A DNA stretch of 64,000 bases, from assembly GCA_024742355.1 (NCBI GenBank), contig JANSYM010000006.1, positions 1 to 64,000 on the forward strand, given 5' to 3'. Of this stretch, positions 7,320-17,126 are shown piece after piece (position 1 is the first letter of the stretch; each line of letters starts with the position of its first letter). Source of the stretch: Hyphomonadaceae bacterium (GTDB taxonomy: Bacteria > Pseudomonadota > Alphaproteobacteria > Caulobacterales > Hyphomonadaceae). A program made the position numbers and the translations under genes. The notes under the pieces were generated by a model. That model made no database searches. It was not told the DNA's origin and saw only the letters and a list, made by a program, of their open reading frames with translations.

Positions 7320-7336
7320 TTATTCGCATGAGTCAA
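7308..7336 (-). promoter_or_regulatory. Candidate promoter of the arsR operon, possibly leaderless
   Basis: Minus strand -35 TTGACT (7331-7336), a 17-bp spacer and a weak -10 TTAAGT (7308-7313). The ATG follows the -10 by only 6 bases, so transcription would start at or next to the start codon. That fits the absence of a ribosome site. Confidence 0.45.
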
Positions 7337-7398
7337 CGGTCCTGGAAATTATTTCTCCGACTCGGGATCTAGAATGCGATGTGACGTGCTCTCGCGTG

Positions 7399-7602
7399 CT
7401 AGAAATCGACCGCCCGGCCAGCTTTCTCCCAATCACCGTAACGAACGCGTTCTTCGCTCGGACCACCCTTTTCACCTGAGCGTTTTGACTCAAGCTCTTG
7501 TTCTTTCAGCTCTTGTTGAGCGCGGCGCTCAGCGGCTTCCTCAAGCGCGCGTTTTGCGGCAGGCGACAAATCCGGTTTTGTGACGTTTTTTTCATCTGAC
7601 AT
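7399..7602 (-). CDS. SDHAF4-like succinate dehydrogenase assembly factor (DUF1674)
   Basis: The 67-residue product has a charged, helical Ala/Glu/Lys-rich first half and ends in the family signature RYGDWEKAGRAVDF. Mitochondrial SDHAF4 binds flavinylated SdhA and protects it before complex assembly; alphaproteobacterial DUF1674 proteins are its relatives. The start at 7602 is preferred over an upstream ATG because GGGAG precedes it. The sdhCDAB operon lies in the same window at 41.6-45.0 kb but is not linked. It is divergent from htpX with 90 bp between. Confidence 0.85.
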   Translation of the reverse strand: MSDEKNVTKPDLSPAAKRALEEAAERRAQQELKEQELESKRSGEKGGPSEERVRYGDWEKAGRAVDF

Positions 7603-7692
7603 GAACAAGACTCCCGGTTTTGTTAACCAATCCATATATCTTCTGAGAGAAGACGTAGGCCCTCAACTTTAGCGCGCAAGGACCCCTGACAC

Positions 7693-8589
7693 ATGGGCAC
7701 AGCAAAGACTTTCATGCTCCTGGCCGCCCTCACCGCGCTGTTTATGGCGGTAGGGTATCTTGTCGGCGGCATGATGGGAATGGGCATCGCATTTGTCATT
7801 GCCGGTGGGATGAATCTGTTTTCATATTGGAATGCCGACAAAATCGTCCTGCGCATGCAAGGCGCGCGACAAGTCGATGAGACTGAGCGCAGCCCGATTC
7901 TGCGTACGTTCGTACAGGACACAAAAGCCCTGGCGCAGGCCGCGGGCATGCCCGAACCGAAAATCTACATCATCGACACGCAGCAGCCGAATGCGTTCGC
8001 CACCGGTCGCAACCCGCAGAACGCCGCCGTCGCAGCGACCACGGGCCTGCTCAGTATCCTGTCACGCGAAGAGGCCGCCGGCGTCATGGCGCACGAACTC
8101 GCACATGTGCAAAACCGCGACACGCTGACCATGACCGTGACGGCGACGATTGCCGGCGCGATCGGCATGCTCGCCAATTTTGCCCTGTTCTTCACCAGCC
8201 GCGAGCGCGGCGGGATGATTTCAGGCCTTCTAATCATGATCTTCGCGCCGATGGCGGCGGCCCTCGTCCAGATGGCGATCAGCCGCTCGCGCGAATATGA
8301 AGCCGACAAACGCGGCGCCGAGATTTGCGGTAATCCGCTCTGGCTGGCCTCTGCTCTCGCCAAGATTGATCGCGGCGCGCGTGCTACGATCAATCGCCGC
8401 GCTGAAGCCAATCCGGCCATGGCTCACATGTATATCATGAATCCGCTGGCTGGCCGGCGCGGTGACAATCTGTTCTCAACCCACCCGGCAACCCAGAACC
8501 GGATCGAAGCGCTGAACCGGCTTGCCGCCGAAATGGGTGTGCAACCGGAAAGCGTGCAGCCGCGCCGCGCTGCGGGCCCCTGGGGCTAA
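7693..8589 (+). CDS. htpX: HtpX membrane metalloprotease
   Basis: A 298-residue M48B protease. Two N-terminal spans (about 5-25 and 28-47) precede the zinc motif HELAH (134-138); two further spans lie near 148-170 and 175-195; the third zinc ligand is in [12 protein letters not shown] (Glu203). HtpX degrades misfolded inner-membrane proteins together with FtsH. Length and all catalytic residues are normal. It is followed 114 bp later by rsmB, a common alphaproteobacterial order. Confidence 0.97.
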   Translation: MGTAKTFMLLAALTALFMAVGYLVGGMMGMGIAFVIAGGMNLFSYWNADKIVLRMQGARQVDETERSPILRTFVQDTKALAQAAGMPEPKIYIIDTQQPNAFATGRNPQNAAVAATTGLLSILSREEAAGVMAHELAHVQNRDTLTMTVTATIAGAIGMLANFALFFTSRERGGMISGLLIMIFAPMAAALVQMAISRSREYEADKRGAEICGNPLWLASALAKIDRGARATINRRAEANPAMAHMYIMNPLAGRRGDNLFSTHPATQNRIEALNRLAAEMGVQPESVQPRRAAGPWG

Positions 8590-8703
8590 ACCACCGCTCG
8601 TTTTGCTTGACCTGAACGCCGTCGCTGATCAAACAGCGCAGCAATGCTGCCTGCGGGTGGCGGCCACAGCAGAGCACAGTTTCATGACCAGAGATCTATT
8701 CAT

Positions 8704-9984
8704 ATGAGCGGCGCGTTCGCCCGACTGGCTGCAGCCCAATTGCTAATGACGGTGCTCGAAGAAGGCCGCACATTGGACGAGGCGCTAGGTTCCACGGACC
8801 GGTTCGACCGATTGAAAGGCCCCGATCGCGGTTTCGCGCGGGCCATGGCGAGCGCCGCCCTGCGCAATCTCGGTCGCATCGATATCGGCCTTGCACCATT
8901 CCTGGATCGTCCGCTTGAGACCGCGCCGCCGCCGTCGCGCGCCTTGCTGCGGATTGGCGCCGCCCAGGCCTGGATTCTCGAAACGCCCGATCATGCGGTG
9001 GTGGGCGAAACCGTTGATGCCGCCAAGCGCTGGCCACGTGCGCAACGCGCCGCTGGCTTCCTGAATGCGGTCCTGCGCAAAGTCGTCGCGGACCGTTCGG
9101 CGTTCGATGCTGCGCCGGTGCAAGCGATCTGGCCGGACTGGTTTCAGACCGCCGTGAAACAAGGCCTTGGTGACACAGCCGCACAAAGCCTGGCCGAAGC
9201 ACAACTCCACACGCCAGACACTTATCTCTCACCAAAATCGGGGAATGCCGAGGCGCTCGCCGATCAGGTCTCCGGTGAGGTCGTGGCCGGGTTTTCGGTG
9301 CGGGTCGAAACATCCGACTTTGAAGCCTTGCCAGGATACGAAGCCGGCGACTGGTGGGTGCAGGACGTGGCGGCGACATTGCCGGCCAGGTTGCTTGCGC
9401 CAGCCGCTGACGAAACGATCCTCGACATCTGCGCGGCACCGGGCGGAAAGACCTTGCAATTGGCTGCGGCAGGTGCCCGCGTGACGGCAATCGATCGCTC
9501 CAAGCCAAGACTGAAACGGCTGAAGCAGAATCTGTGGCGCACGGGCTTCAAGGGCGACGTAGACGTCGTTCAAGCCGACGCGACAACGTGGCGCCCGGAA
9601 GCGCCGGTCGACAAGATCCTGCTGGATGCGCCCTGTTCGGCATTAGGGACTTTGCGCCGCCATCCCGAAGGACCATGGATAAAGTCTGAGGCAGACGTGC
9701 AGCGCTTCCCAGACATCCAGGAGCGCCTTTTGCGCGCCGCTGCCGAAATGCTCAAACCAGGCGGGACATTGATCTATTGCGTCTGTTCGCCATTGCCGCA
9801 CGAAGGTGTGCAGCTGGTCGACCGCGTTTTGAGCGATATCGGCTTGTCTCGCGTCGCGATCGCCCCCAGCGAAGTGCCCGGATTTGAAGACGGCATCCAG
9901 GCCAATGGTGACCTGTTAACCCTGCCCAATGGTAAATTTCAGCACGACGCTTTCTACATTTCTCGCCTGCAGCGCGAGATATGA
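8704..9984 (+). CDS. rsmB: 16S rRNA m5C967 methyltransferase RsmB
   Basis: The 426-residue protein has an N-terminal NusB-like RNA-binding domain (about 1-135) and a C-terminal Rossmann methyltransferase. SAM is bound by DICAAPGGKT (241-250); the two catalytic cysteines are Cys311 in DAPCSALGT and Cys361 in YCVCS. It methylates C967 of 16S rRNA. The start at 8704 is taken from the first Met with family alignment; an upstream extension of 20 residues is unlikely. No strong ribosome site is visible. Confidence 0.95.
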   Translation: MSGAFARLAAAQLLMTVLEEGRTLDEALGSTDRFDRLKGPDRGFARAMASAALRNLGRIDIGLAPFLDRPLETAPPPSRALLRIGAAQAWILETPDHAVVGETVDAAKRWPRAQRAAGFLNAVLRKVVADRSAFDAAPVQAIWPDWFQTAVKQGLGDTAAQSLAEAQLHTPDTYLSPKSGNAEALADQVSGEVVAGFSVRVETSDFEALPGYEAGDWWVQDVAATLPARLLAPAADETILDICAAPGGKTLQLAAAGARVTAIDRSKPRLKRLKQNLWRTGFKGDVDVVQADATTWRPEAPVDKILLDAPCSALGTLRRHPEGPWIKSEADVQRFPDIQERLLRAAAEMLKPGGTLIYCVCSPLPHEGVQLVDRVLSDIGLSRVAIAPSEVPGFEDGIQANGDLLTLPNGKFQHDAFYISRLQREI

Positions 9985-10104
9985 CGAAAATGTCATGAAT
10001 TCAGGCGCTTTTGCCACAAATGGGCCTTTTCAGGTTCATAGAGAGTTCACCTGACTTCCTCCAAAACAAGCGCAGTCAAACACGTGCATAAGGAGCACAA
10101 TACG

Positions 10105-10611
10105 ATGACGACTGATATGATTGCCATGAACGCACCGAAAAAACTTCTCGCCGGCGCACTGGTCGCCATGTCCATGGCCGTCACTGGCTGCCAAAGCACC
10201 TACGGCGCGAACACCGTCAATTCGAGCTCGGTTGGCTATGCCATGACCGTGAAGCCCGGCGTGGTTACCAATGTCCGCGCGGTGACGATCAAGCCGGATC
10301 GCTCAATTATCGGCACAGCAACGGGTGCGGTTCTCGGCGGAATTGCCGGGTCTGAACTCGGCGGCGGCGACAAAGCCCAGACTGCGGGTGCCATTGGCGG
10401 CGCAGTCCTCGGCGGCATTGCCGGTAACATGATCGGAACGGCTGCCGGCACCAAGCAGGGCATCGCGGTCACGGTTGAGTTCAATGACGGCAATGTCAAA
10501 GCCTTCGTTCAACCGGCGGACACGAACATTCAGCCCGGTCAACGCGTGAACGTCGAGTTCCGTGAAGACGGCGCCTATGTCGTCCCCGTTCAGTATGCGC
10601 CCGGTTATTAA
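10105..10611 (+). CDS. Glycine-zipper outer-membrane lipoprotein
   Basis: This 168-residue protein has a lipoprotein signal with Cys29 (lipobox VTGC), then two glycine-zipper segments rich in G-x-x-x-G (ATGAVLGGIAGSELGGG and AIGGAVLGGIAGNMIG) and a C-terminal beta domain. It resembles the SlyB/17-kDa surface antigen family, which stabilises the outer membrane. AAGGAG ten bases before the ATG at 10105 decides the start over an ATG 21 bases upstream. A strong terminator follows, so the gene is probably monocistronic. Confidence 0.88.
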   Translation: MTTDMIAMNAPKKLLAGALVAMSMAVTGCQSTYGANTVNSSSVGYAMTVKPGVVTNVRAVTIKPDRSIIGTATGAVLGGIAGSELGGGDKAQTAGAIGGAVLGGIAGNMIGTAAGTKQGIAVTVEFNDGNVKAFVQPADTNIQPGQRVNVEFREDGAYVVPVQYAPGY

Positions 10612-10640
10612 TCAGCCGCACTGAATCACTGATTTGAAAG

Positions 10641-10676
10641 CCGCCGTCAGCCTTGTGCTGACGGCGGTTCCGTTTT
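10641..10676 (+). terminator. Intrinsic terminator after the glycine-zipper lipoprotein
   Basis: CCGCCGTCAGC (10641-10651) pairs with GCTGACGGCGG (10657-10667) around a 5-base loop, followed by TTCCGTTTT. The rpe gene starts 12 bp later and so must have a promoter inside or beyond this region. Confidence 0.85.
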
Positions 10677-10687
10677 AGGCGTTCAGC

Positions 10688-11356
10688 ATGAGTGGTGTGC
10701 TAATTTCACCGTCGATTCTCTCGGCGGACTTCGCAGAGCTCGGCGCAGAAATTCGCCGAATCGATGAGGCCGGGGCCGACATGATCCATGTCGACGTAAT
10801 GGACGGCCATTTTGTTCCGAACCTGACCTTTGGACCGCCGGTCATCGAGAAGCTCAGGCGACACTCGGACAAGCCATTCGATGTGCATCTGATGATTTCT
10901 CCGGTCGACCCCTTCATTGATGCCTTCGCCAAGGCCGGGGCCGATATACTGACCGTACACCCCGAGGCTGGCCCGCATTTGCACCGCACGCTTCAAGCCA
11001 TCCGCGCGGCAGGCATGAAGCCGGGCGTTGCGCTGAACCCAGGGACCCCGGCGGAGGTGGTTGATCCAGTGCTCGACGATGTCGACCTGATCCTGGTCAT
11101 GTCCGTCAATCCAGGCTTTGGCGGGCAAAGCTTCATCGAGAGCCAGCTCCGCAAGATTGAGACGCTACGACAAAAGATTGATGCGACCGGGCGTGATATC
11201 ATCCTGGAAGTAGATGGCGGACTTAATCCTGACACCGCGCCCCGCGCCATTGCCGCCGGGGTTACGGCGATCGTCGCCGGCTCGGCAGCCTTCAAGGGCG
11301 GGCCAGAGCATTACGCATCCAACATTTCCGCCCTGCGGGCGGGGGCAACGATTTAA
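10688..11356 (+). CDS. rpe: Ribulose-phosphate 3-epimerase
   Basis: The 222-residue TIM barrel interconverts ribulose-5-phosphate and xylulose-5-phosphate in the pentose phosphate pathway. The metal and catalytic motifs are intact: SPSILSADF at the N-terminus, [12 protein letters not shown] (34-45), [15 protein letters not shown] and EVDGGLN near the C-terminus. Length is normal. It is followed after 16 bp by the heparinase-like gene, an order seen in other alphaproteobacteria. Confidence 0.97.
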   Translation: MSGVLISPSILSADFAELGAEIRRIDEAGADMIHVDVMDGHFVPNLTFGPPVIEKLRRHSDKPFDVHLMISPVDPFIDAFAKAGADILTVHPEAGPHLHRTLQAIRAAGMKPGVALNPGTPAEVVDPVLDDVDLILVMSVNPGFGGQSFIESQLRKIETLRQKIDATGRDIILEVDGGLNPDTAPRAIAAGVTAIVAGSAAFKGGPEHYASNISALRAGATI

Positions 11357-11372
11357 AGGTTCTGAGTTCGCC

Positions 11373-13100
11373 ATGAGCGACGCGAAGTCTTCTCAAACGC
11401 TCAAAGCCAAGCGTACCGACGCGGAAGACGCGGCGATCTGGGATCGCTTTGCCGGCCGCCCCGGCGAGGATGCGCGCGTATCGGCGGTTCAGCGCCTGAG
11501 GATCGCAGGCGCCGCGCCGGATGGCTTTGGGCTGCACATGCGCCAGATCGTGCCGCCCGACGAGTTGCGCGGTGAAATGTTGATGCGCGGTGTCTGGCGC
11601 ATCGGTATGGACCGGATCGAACTGACCGACGGCACCGCACCCTGGTCCGTGGCGATGCCATCCCGGCATTACGCCAATCGCCTGCACCGGTTTGACTGGC
11701 TGGCCGACCTGTTCACACAAGGCGAAGCGGGCGCCGACCGGGCCCGGTTCGTGGTCGACGACTGGATCGAGAATTATGGCCGGTTTGACGGGTTTTCCTG
11801 GCGCATGGGCTGTGCTGGAGACCGGGTCTGGAACTGGATGCGCTGCGGCGCCGCCTTGTTCGAGCATGGCGATCCTGATGCCTGTGAGCAGCGCCTTGAT
11901 GCGCTCGGACGACAAGCCCGTCATGTCCTCTCTCTGGTCGACTCAGAGCTTGAACCGCAAGCCCGCTGGCGCGGTTGTACTCTGGCTGTCGCGCATGAAG
12001 TCTGTCTCGGGCGCGGTAAAGGACTGGACGACGCTGAGATGCGGTTGGAGAGCGAGTGCACCGCGCAGTTTTTCCCGGATGGGGGCCATGTCTCACGCTC
12101 GCCAGCGCGCGCCTTGCGGTGCCTGGCAGACCTGATCACGATCCATGACTTACTCACCCGCTCTGAGCGCGAGATTCCGGAGTTCATTCCGCGCTGGATC
12201 TCTCGCATTGGCGGTATGGTTTCCTTCTTCAAAGCGGCCGATGGCGGGCTGATGCCCTTTCATGATGGTGATGAACGTTGGCCTGAAGCCGTGGACGCCG
12301 TGCTGTCCCATATGGACACGCCGCCACGCAAATTCTCGGTCGCGCCGAAATCCGGTTTTCACAAACTGCAGAAAGACAAGACAGTACTCGTCCTTGATGC
12401 TGGCGCTGCCCCGGAACCGCCTTTCGGCGACAAAGCCCATTCCGGCGCGCTCGGGTTCGAGCTGCATGATGGACCCGCACGATTGGTGACGTCTTGTGCG
12501 TGTAGTCCGGAAATCGACATCGCATTCCGCGCCGCGGTGCGACGCACGTCGGCTCATTCGACATTGATCTTGGCAGAGACTGACTCTTCCAGGTTCAAGA
12601 CCAATGAAGATACGCGCCTCCTGTACCCGGTTGGACCAGACGGTATTTCGGCGAAGCGGCTGGAAGAAGATGATGAGATCTGGCTAGACGCCCAGCATGG
12701 CGGTTACAAGCAATCACATGGCTTGCTACACCGGCGGCGACTGTTCATGGCCGGAGATGGTTCACGCCTGACGGGCGAGGATTCCCTCGCCCGGCCCGTG
12801 TCGGCCGGAGCGACGGAAGACCATGCGCCAATCGTTTATTCTCTAAGGTTTCATTTGCACCCGACTGTGACCGCGGTCATGGCTGGGGACTCGATCGTAT
12901 TGCATAGCGACCTTGGGGCGAAGTGGCGTTTCAAGACCAGCCATGCCAAAGCTCAATTGGAGGAGACGATCTATCTTGGGAGAGGCATCATTGAACGCAG
13001 CGAACAAATCGTTCTTAGCGGCAAGGCGCTTCCAGACAGCGATGGTTCGACTCCGCCCAATTGCATCCGCTGGGCGTTTTTGAAGGTGGACGGCAAATGA
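11373..13100 (+). CDS. Heparinase II/III family protein
   Basis: A 575-residue protein with an N-terminal all-helical toroid (about 60-320) and a C-terminal beta domain (about 340-570) characteristic of heparinase II/III-like polysaccharide lyases. Typical stretches are RHYANRLHRFDWLADLF, NGYGRF-like ENYGRFDGFSW, FFPDGGHVSRSPA, HNTLIL-like AHSTLIL and HDGYKQSHG-like HGGYKQSHGLLHRR. No signal peptide is seen, so it is probably cytosolic and may not be an extracellular lyase. It overlaps the next gene by ATGA, indicating coupling with a sugar-nucleotide enzyme. Confidence 0.88.
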   Translation: MSDAKSSQTLKAKRTDAEDAAIWDRFAGRPGEDARVSAVQRLRIAGAAPDGFGLHMRQIVPPDELRGEMLMRGVWRIGMDRIELTDGTAPWSVAMPSRHYANRLHRFDWLADLFTQGEAGADRARFVVDDWIENYGRFDGFSWRMGCAGDRVWNWMRCGAALFEHGDPDACEQRLDALGRQARHVLSLVDSELEPQARWRGCTLAVAHEVCLGRGKGLDDAEMRLESECTAQFFPDGGHVSRSPARALRCLADLITIHDLLTRSEREIPEFIPRWISRIGGMVSFFKAADGGLMPFHDGDERWPEAVDAVLSHMDTPPRKFSVAPKSGFHKLQKDKTVLVLDAGAAPEPPFGDKAHSGALGFELHDGPARLVTSCACSPEIDIAFRAAVRRTSAHSTLILAETDSSRFKTNEDTRLLYPVGPDGISAKRLEEDDEIWLDAQHGGYKQSHGLLHRRRLFMAGDGSRLTGEDSLARPVSAGATEDHAPIVYSLRFHLHPTVTAVMAGDSIVLHSDLGAKWRFKTSHAKAQLEETIYLGRGIIERSEQIVLSGKALPDSDGSTPPNCIRWAFLKVDGK

Positions 13101-14977
13101 GACCACAGTTCGAGGCCCGTCGCGCCATGGCGCTCACGCTCGGATTTGATGCCGTGGCCGCGTTCGTTTCGATGGCGGCCGCAGTCTATTATCGATGGTC
13201 CACCACGGACGGCGCGCCGCCCGATCAGATTACCCAGGGACTGATCGCATCAAGCGCCTTTGCCTTTGCGGCTCTGGCAGCATTTTTCATCATGCGCGTT
13301 CACAGGCAGGTCTGGCGCCATTCGGGCTGGCCTGACGCGATGCGGATCATGCAGGCCGTCGCGCTCACAGCACTGATTTTCCTGCCACTTATGTTCTTAT
13401 GGAACCGATTGATCGGATTTCCGCGTTCAAGTCTTCCAGTCGCGCTCGGCATCTGGGTGTCGCTGATATTCCTGGCCCGCATGATCGCACTTTCGCGGTC
13501 AACGCGCCGGCCGTTTCAGATCTTTCGCTCCATCCGCGCCGACGCCCCACCAGCGATCCTGGTCGCAAATGCGATTGAAGCCGCTGACGTTTTGCGAGAC
13601 CTACAGTCAACCAAGGGCGGCGCGCCGGTGCGCATGCTCGGCCTGATCGAAGCCGATGGCGCCGAACCGGGCCGCGCGATTCGCGGGGTCCCGGTTCTCG
13701 GCGGCCTCAAAGAGTTGCCAAAGATGCTCGACTTGCTGGCGGTGCGTTATGGAGCCACACCTTGGGTCGCGGTTGCCGGCGCCGTTCGCGAACGCGAAAC
13801 CATGAATGCCATCCTCGAAACAGCGACACAGCACGGCTCACGCGTGATGGCACTGGGCCTGGATCGCGAAGGCCTGCATTTGCAACGCGTGCGTCCAGCC
13901 GACTTGCTGGCGCGCCCTGTGCGCAAGCTGGATACCGATCCGGTTCGAAATCTGTTGGAGGGCAAGCGCGTTTTCGTGACCGGGGCTGGCGGGACAATCG
14001 GTTCGCAGCTCGCACATCAGTGTGCCGCCATGGGCGTTGGTCAGCTGACCCTGTATGACGCCTCGGAATTCAATCTGTATGAAATCGACCTGACTCTTCG
14101 CGAAGCCTATCCAGACCTCGATGTGCACACACATATTGGCGATGTCCGTGACAAGACCCGCCTGCGGCAGACGGTTCAACAGACCCGCCCGGACGTCATG
14201 ATCCATGCGGCGGCGCTGAAACATGTGCCGCTAATGGAGCTCAACGCCTGCGAAGCGATTCTGACCAATGTTGGCGGCGCCGTGAACGCCGTCGATGCGG
14301 CGATCGAGTTCGGGTTGGAGCGTTTCGTGTTCATCTCAACGGACAAGGCGGTTGACCCTGACAACGTCATGGGCGCGACCAAGCGCCTGGCTGAACTCTC
14401 GCTCGCCTATCGCGCCAAGGGGACACAGCTGGCCGTATCCATGGTGCGGTTCGGCAATGTGCTCGGCTCATCCGGGTCTGTGGTGCCGCTATTCGAACGC
14501 CAGATTGCAGCTGGCGGCCCCGTGACGCTGACTGATGACGAAGTATCCCGCTATTTCATGACCGTTGAAGAAGCTTCGTCGCTCGTGCTCCAGGGCACGG
14601 CGCACAATGGTCAGCCGGGCGAATCCTCGCTCTATGTTCTGGACATGGGCGATCCGATCCGCATCCGCACCCTGGCCGAGGCGATGATCCGGATGAAGGG
14701 CATGGTTCCCTATCTCGATATCAAGATCAAAACCACCGGTCTGCGCCCGGGTGAGAAATTGCACGAAGAACTGACCTATGCTGACGAGCGCCTGATCAGC
14801 ACCGGCATAGACGGCCTGAACAAGGTGACGCCCGAAAGTCGCAAAAGCGAACCGGATGGATTCCACGCGCAGCTCGACCATTTGCTGAGCGTCGCCGGAG
14901 ACCGACATCAGGCAAAGGCTTTGCTCGCGCTCGCAGACATGGTGCCGGCCTATAATCCACCTTGTCGCGAAGGCTAG
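13097..14977 (+). CDS. FlaA1/CapD-type nucleotide-sugar 4,6-dehydratase, membrane-bound
   Basis: The 626-residue protein has four predicted membrane spans in the first 135 residues, a linker Rossmann domain, then an extended SDR domain with TGAGGTIGS (295-303), STDKA (414-418) and the M425-x3-K429 pair that replaces the usual Tyr-x3-Lys. Such WbpM/CapD enzymes dehydrate UDP-GlcNAc-type sugars for surface polysaccharide. The ATG at 13097 overlaps the heparinase stop (ATGA), and a longer start upstream is less likely. The exact sugar cannot be told. Confidence 0.9.
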   Translation: MRPQFEARRAMALTLGFDAVAAFVSMAAAVYYRWSTTDGAPPDQITQGLIASSAFAFAALAAFFIMRVHRQVWRHSGWPDAMRIMQAVALTALIFLPLMFLWNRLIGFPRSSLPVALGIWVSLIFLARMIALSRSTRRPFQIFRSIRADAPPAILVANAIEAADVLRDLQSTKGGAPVRMLGLIEADGAEPGRAIRGVPVLGGLKELPKMLDLLAVRYGATPWVAVAGAVRERETMNAILETATQHGSRVMALGLDREGLHLQRVRPADLLARPVRKLDTDPVRNLLEGKRVFVTGAGGTIGSQLAHQCAAMGVGQLTLYDASEFNLYEIDLTLREAYPDLDVHTHIGDVRDKTRLRQTVQQTRPDVMIHAAALKHVPLMELNACEAILTNVGGAVNAVDAAIEFGLERFVFISTDKAVDPDNVMGATKRLAELSLAYRAKGTQLAVSMVRFGNVLGSSGSVVPLFERQIAAGGPVTLTDDEVSRYFMTVEEASSLVLQGTAHNGQPGESSLYVLDMGDPIRIRTLAEAMIRMKGMVPYLDIKIKTTGLRPGEKLHEELTYADERLISTGIDGLNKVTPESRKSEPDGFHAQLDHLLSVAGDRHQAKALLALADMVPAYNPPCREG

Positions 14978-15056
14978 ATGCGGCAAAGCTGTTGACGCGT
15001 CGGGGACTCATGATAGGCGGGCGAGCGAGTTCAGAGTCTAGCCTGAAAGCCGCTTC

Positions 15057-16643
15057 ATGACCCAATCCACAAAAATTCGCCGCGCCCTGATTTCTGTATC
15101 CGACAAGGAGGGGCTCGTCGAACGTGCCAAGGCTCTGGTCGGGTTTGGGGTGGAACTTGTCTCCACCGGGGGGACGTCACGCACGCTCAAAGAAGCAGGG
15201 CTTGAAGTGAAGGATGTCGCCGATCTGACCGGCTACCCGGAAATGATGGATGGCCGCGTAAAAACGCTGCACCCTGCAGTGCATGGCGGCCTGCTCTATT
15301 TGCGCGACAATGACAGTCACAAAGCTGATGCCGACAAGCACGGCATCGAGGCCATCGATCTCGTTTACATCAATCTCTACCCGTTCGAGGCGACGGTCGC
15401 CTCAGGTGCAGGATTTGAGGATTGTATCGAGAATATCGACATTGGCGGCCCGGCCATGTTGCGCGCTGCCGCCAAGAATGGCGACTCTGTCTCGGTCTGC
15501 ACCGATGGCGGAGACCTCGATGCAGTGCTCGCTGAAATGGCCAGCACTGGCGGCCGCATCAGCCGCGACAGCAGCCGCAAACTCGCGGCCAAGACTTATG
15601 CGCGAACGGCGGCTTATGATGCTGCGATTTCGGGTTGGTACGCCCGGCAATTGGACGAAAGCGCGCCGGACTGGGTCGGCTTTGGTGGCAAGCTGAACGA
15701 AGCGCTGCGTTATGGCGAGAATCCGCATCAGAACGCCGCCTTCTATGTCACCGGAGAAGCGCGCCCCGGCGTCGCCACGGCACAGCAAGTTCAGGGCAAG
15801 GCGCTGTCTTACAACAATATCAACGACACCGACGCCGCGTATGAACTGATCGGTGAGCTTGGCGACGAGATCCCGGCTGTCGCGATCATCAAGCACGCCA
15901 ATCCTTGCGGCGTGGCTTTAGGCAACACCATCATCGATGCGTATCGCGAGGCTCTGGCCTGCGATTCGACCTCTGCCTTTGGTGGCATCGTCGCGTTGAA
16001 CCGACCGCTCGATGAAGCGACGGCGAAAGAAATCACGTCAATCTTCACCGAAGTGGTGATTGCGCCGGGTGCCGACGAAGCAGCAATCGAAGTGTTCAAG
16101 AAAAAGAAAAACCTGCGCCTGTTGCTCACCGACGGCCTGCCAGACCCTGCCGCGCCGGGTACATTCGTCAAGACGGTGGCTGGCGGCTTGCTGGTTCAGG
16201 ATCGCGATTTCGGCCGCATCAGTCGCAACGACCTGAAAGTCGTTACCAAGATTGCCCCGACCGAGGCCCAGCTTGACGATTTGCTGTTCGCCTGGCGTGT
16301 CGCCAAGCACGTCAAATCCAATACCATTGTATATGCCAAGGATCGCGCCACAGTCGGAATTGGCGCCGGACAGATGAGCCGGATCGATTCTGCGCGCATC
16401 GCGGCACGCAAGGCTGTGGATGCGAAAGAGAAGGAAGGATTTGCCGAGCTGCGCACAACCGGCTGCGTCGCCGCGTCTGATGCCTTTTTCCCATTTCCGG
16501 ATGGCATGCTGGCAGCTGCGGCGGCTGGCGCAAGCGCAATCATTCAACCGGGCGGCTCGATCCGCGACGATGATGTGATCGCGGCAGCGGATGAGGCGGG
16601 TCTCGCCATGGTCCTCACCGGGATGCGTCACTTCCGTCACTAG
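15057..16643 (+). CDS. purH: Bifunctional AICAR transformylase / IMP cyclohydrolase
   Basis: The 528-residue enzyme performs the last two steps of IMP synthesis. The N-terminal cyclohydrolase domain (about 1-150) shows [20 protein letters not shown] and GRVKTLHP; the C-terminal transformylase domain carries the catalytic Lys279-His280 in KHANPCG and RYGENPHQ earlier. Length is standard. A TTGACG stands 60 bp upstream but the -10 is unclear. It is followed by ybgC after 33 bp. Confidence 0.97.
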   Translation: MTQSTKIRRALISVSDKEGLVERAKALVGFGVELVSTGGTSRTLKEAGLEVKDVADLTGYPEMMDGRVKTLHPAVHGGLLYLRDNDSHKADADKHGIEAIDLVYINLYPFEATVASGAGFEDCIENIDIGGPAMLRAAAKNGDSVSVCTDGGDLDAVLAEMASTGGRISRDSSRKLAAKTYARTAAYDAAISGWYARQLDESAPDWVGFGGKLNEALRYGENPHQNAAFYVTGEARPGVATAQQVQGKALSYNNINDTDAAYELIGELGDEIPAVAIIKHANPCGVALGNTIIDAYREALACDSTSAFGGIVALNRPLDEATAKEITSIFTEVVIAPGADEAAIEVFKKKKNLRLLLTDGLPDPAAPGTFVKTVAGGLLVQDRDFGRISRNDLKVVTKIAPTEAQLDDLLFAWRVAKHVKSNTIVYAKDRATVGIGAGQMSRIDSARIAARKAVDAKEKEGFAELRTTGCVAASDAFFPFPDGMLAAAAAGASAIIQPGGSIRDDDVIAAADEAGLAMVLTGMRHFRH

Positions 16644-16676
16644 CGACGGTCAGCAATCCCCTGCTAGCTAGCCAGC

Positions 16677-17126
16677 ATGAGCAAGCTTCCGCCGCCCTTT
16701 GACGAGCATGGCCAGCACTGGCTGAACATCCGCGTCTATTACGAAGACACCGATTTCACCGGCATGGTCTATCACGCCAATTATCTGCGCTTTTTCGAGC
16801 GCGGGCGATCAGACTTTCTGCGCGATGCGGGGGTCAGCCATCAGAGCCTCTTGGCGCGCGACGAACCAGCTGCTTTCACGCTGACCAACGTTGAGGTCGA
16901 TTACAAGCGCGCGGCCAAGGTCGACGATTTGCTCGCCATTCGCACGCGAAGCCTCGGCGTCAAAGGCGTGCGCATGTATTTCAATCAGACCTGCCTGCGC
17001 GGCGACGACGTGATCGCGGAAGGCCGGATAACTGCGGTCATGATTCATGCCGATGGCCGGCCGATGCGGCCGATCAAGGACGTGGTCGCTCAGCTCAAAC
17101 CGTTCGAATATTCCGGTGATGCCTAG
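16677..17126 (+). CDS. ybgC: YbgC-type acyl-CoA thioesterase
   Basis: A 149-residue hot-dog fold thioesterase with the family signature YYEDTDFTGMVYHANYLRFFERGR (Asp26, Gly29 and His33 form the active D-x2-G-x-V-x-H motif). YbgC hydrolyses acyl-CoA and in many proteobacteria heads the tolQRAB-pal operon. Here it follows purH and no tol gene is nearby. Its stop overlaps the convergent lipoprotein gene by 4 bp. Confidence 0.92.
   Translation: MSKLPPPFDEHGQHWLNIRVYYEDTDFTGMVYHANYLRFFERGRSDFLRDAGVSHQSLLARDEPAAFTLTNVEVDYKRAAKVDDLLAIRTRSLGVKGVRMYFNQTCLRGDDVIAEGRITAVMIHADGRPMRPIKDVVAQLKPFEYSGDA

Noticed and set aside
14992-15020. purH promoter at TTGACG
   Set aside because: No -10 at acceptable spacing; left unannotated.
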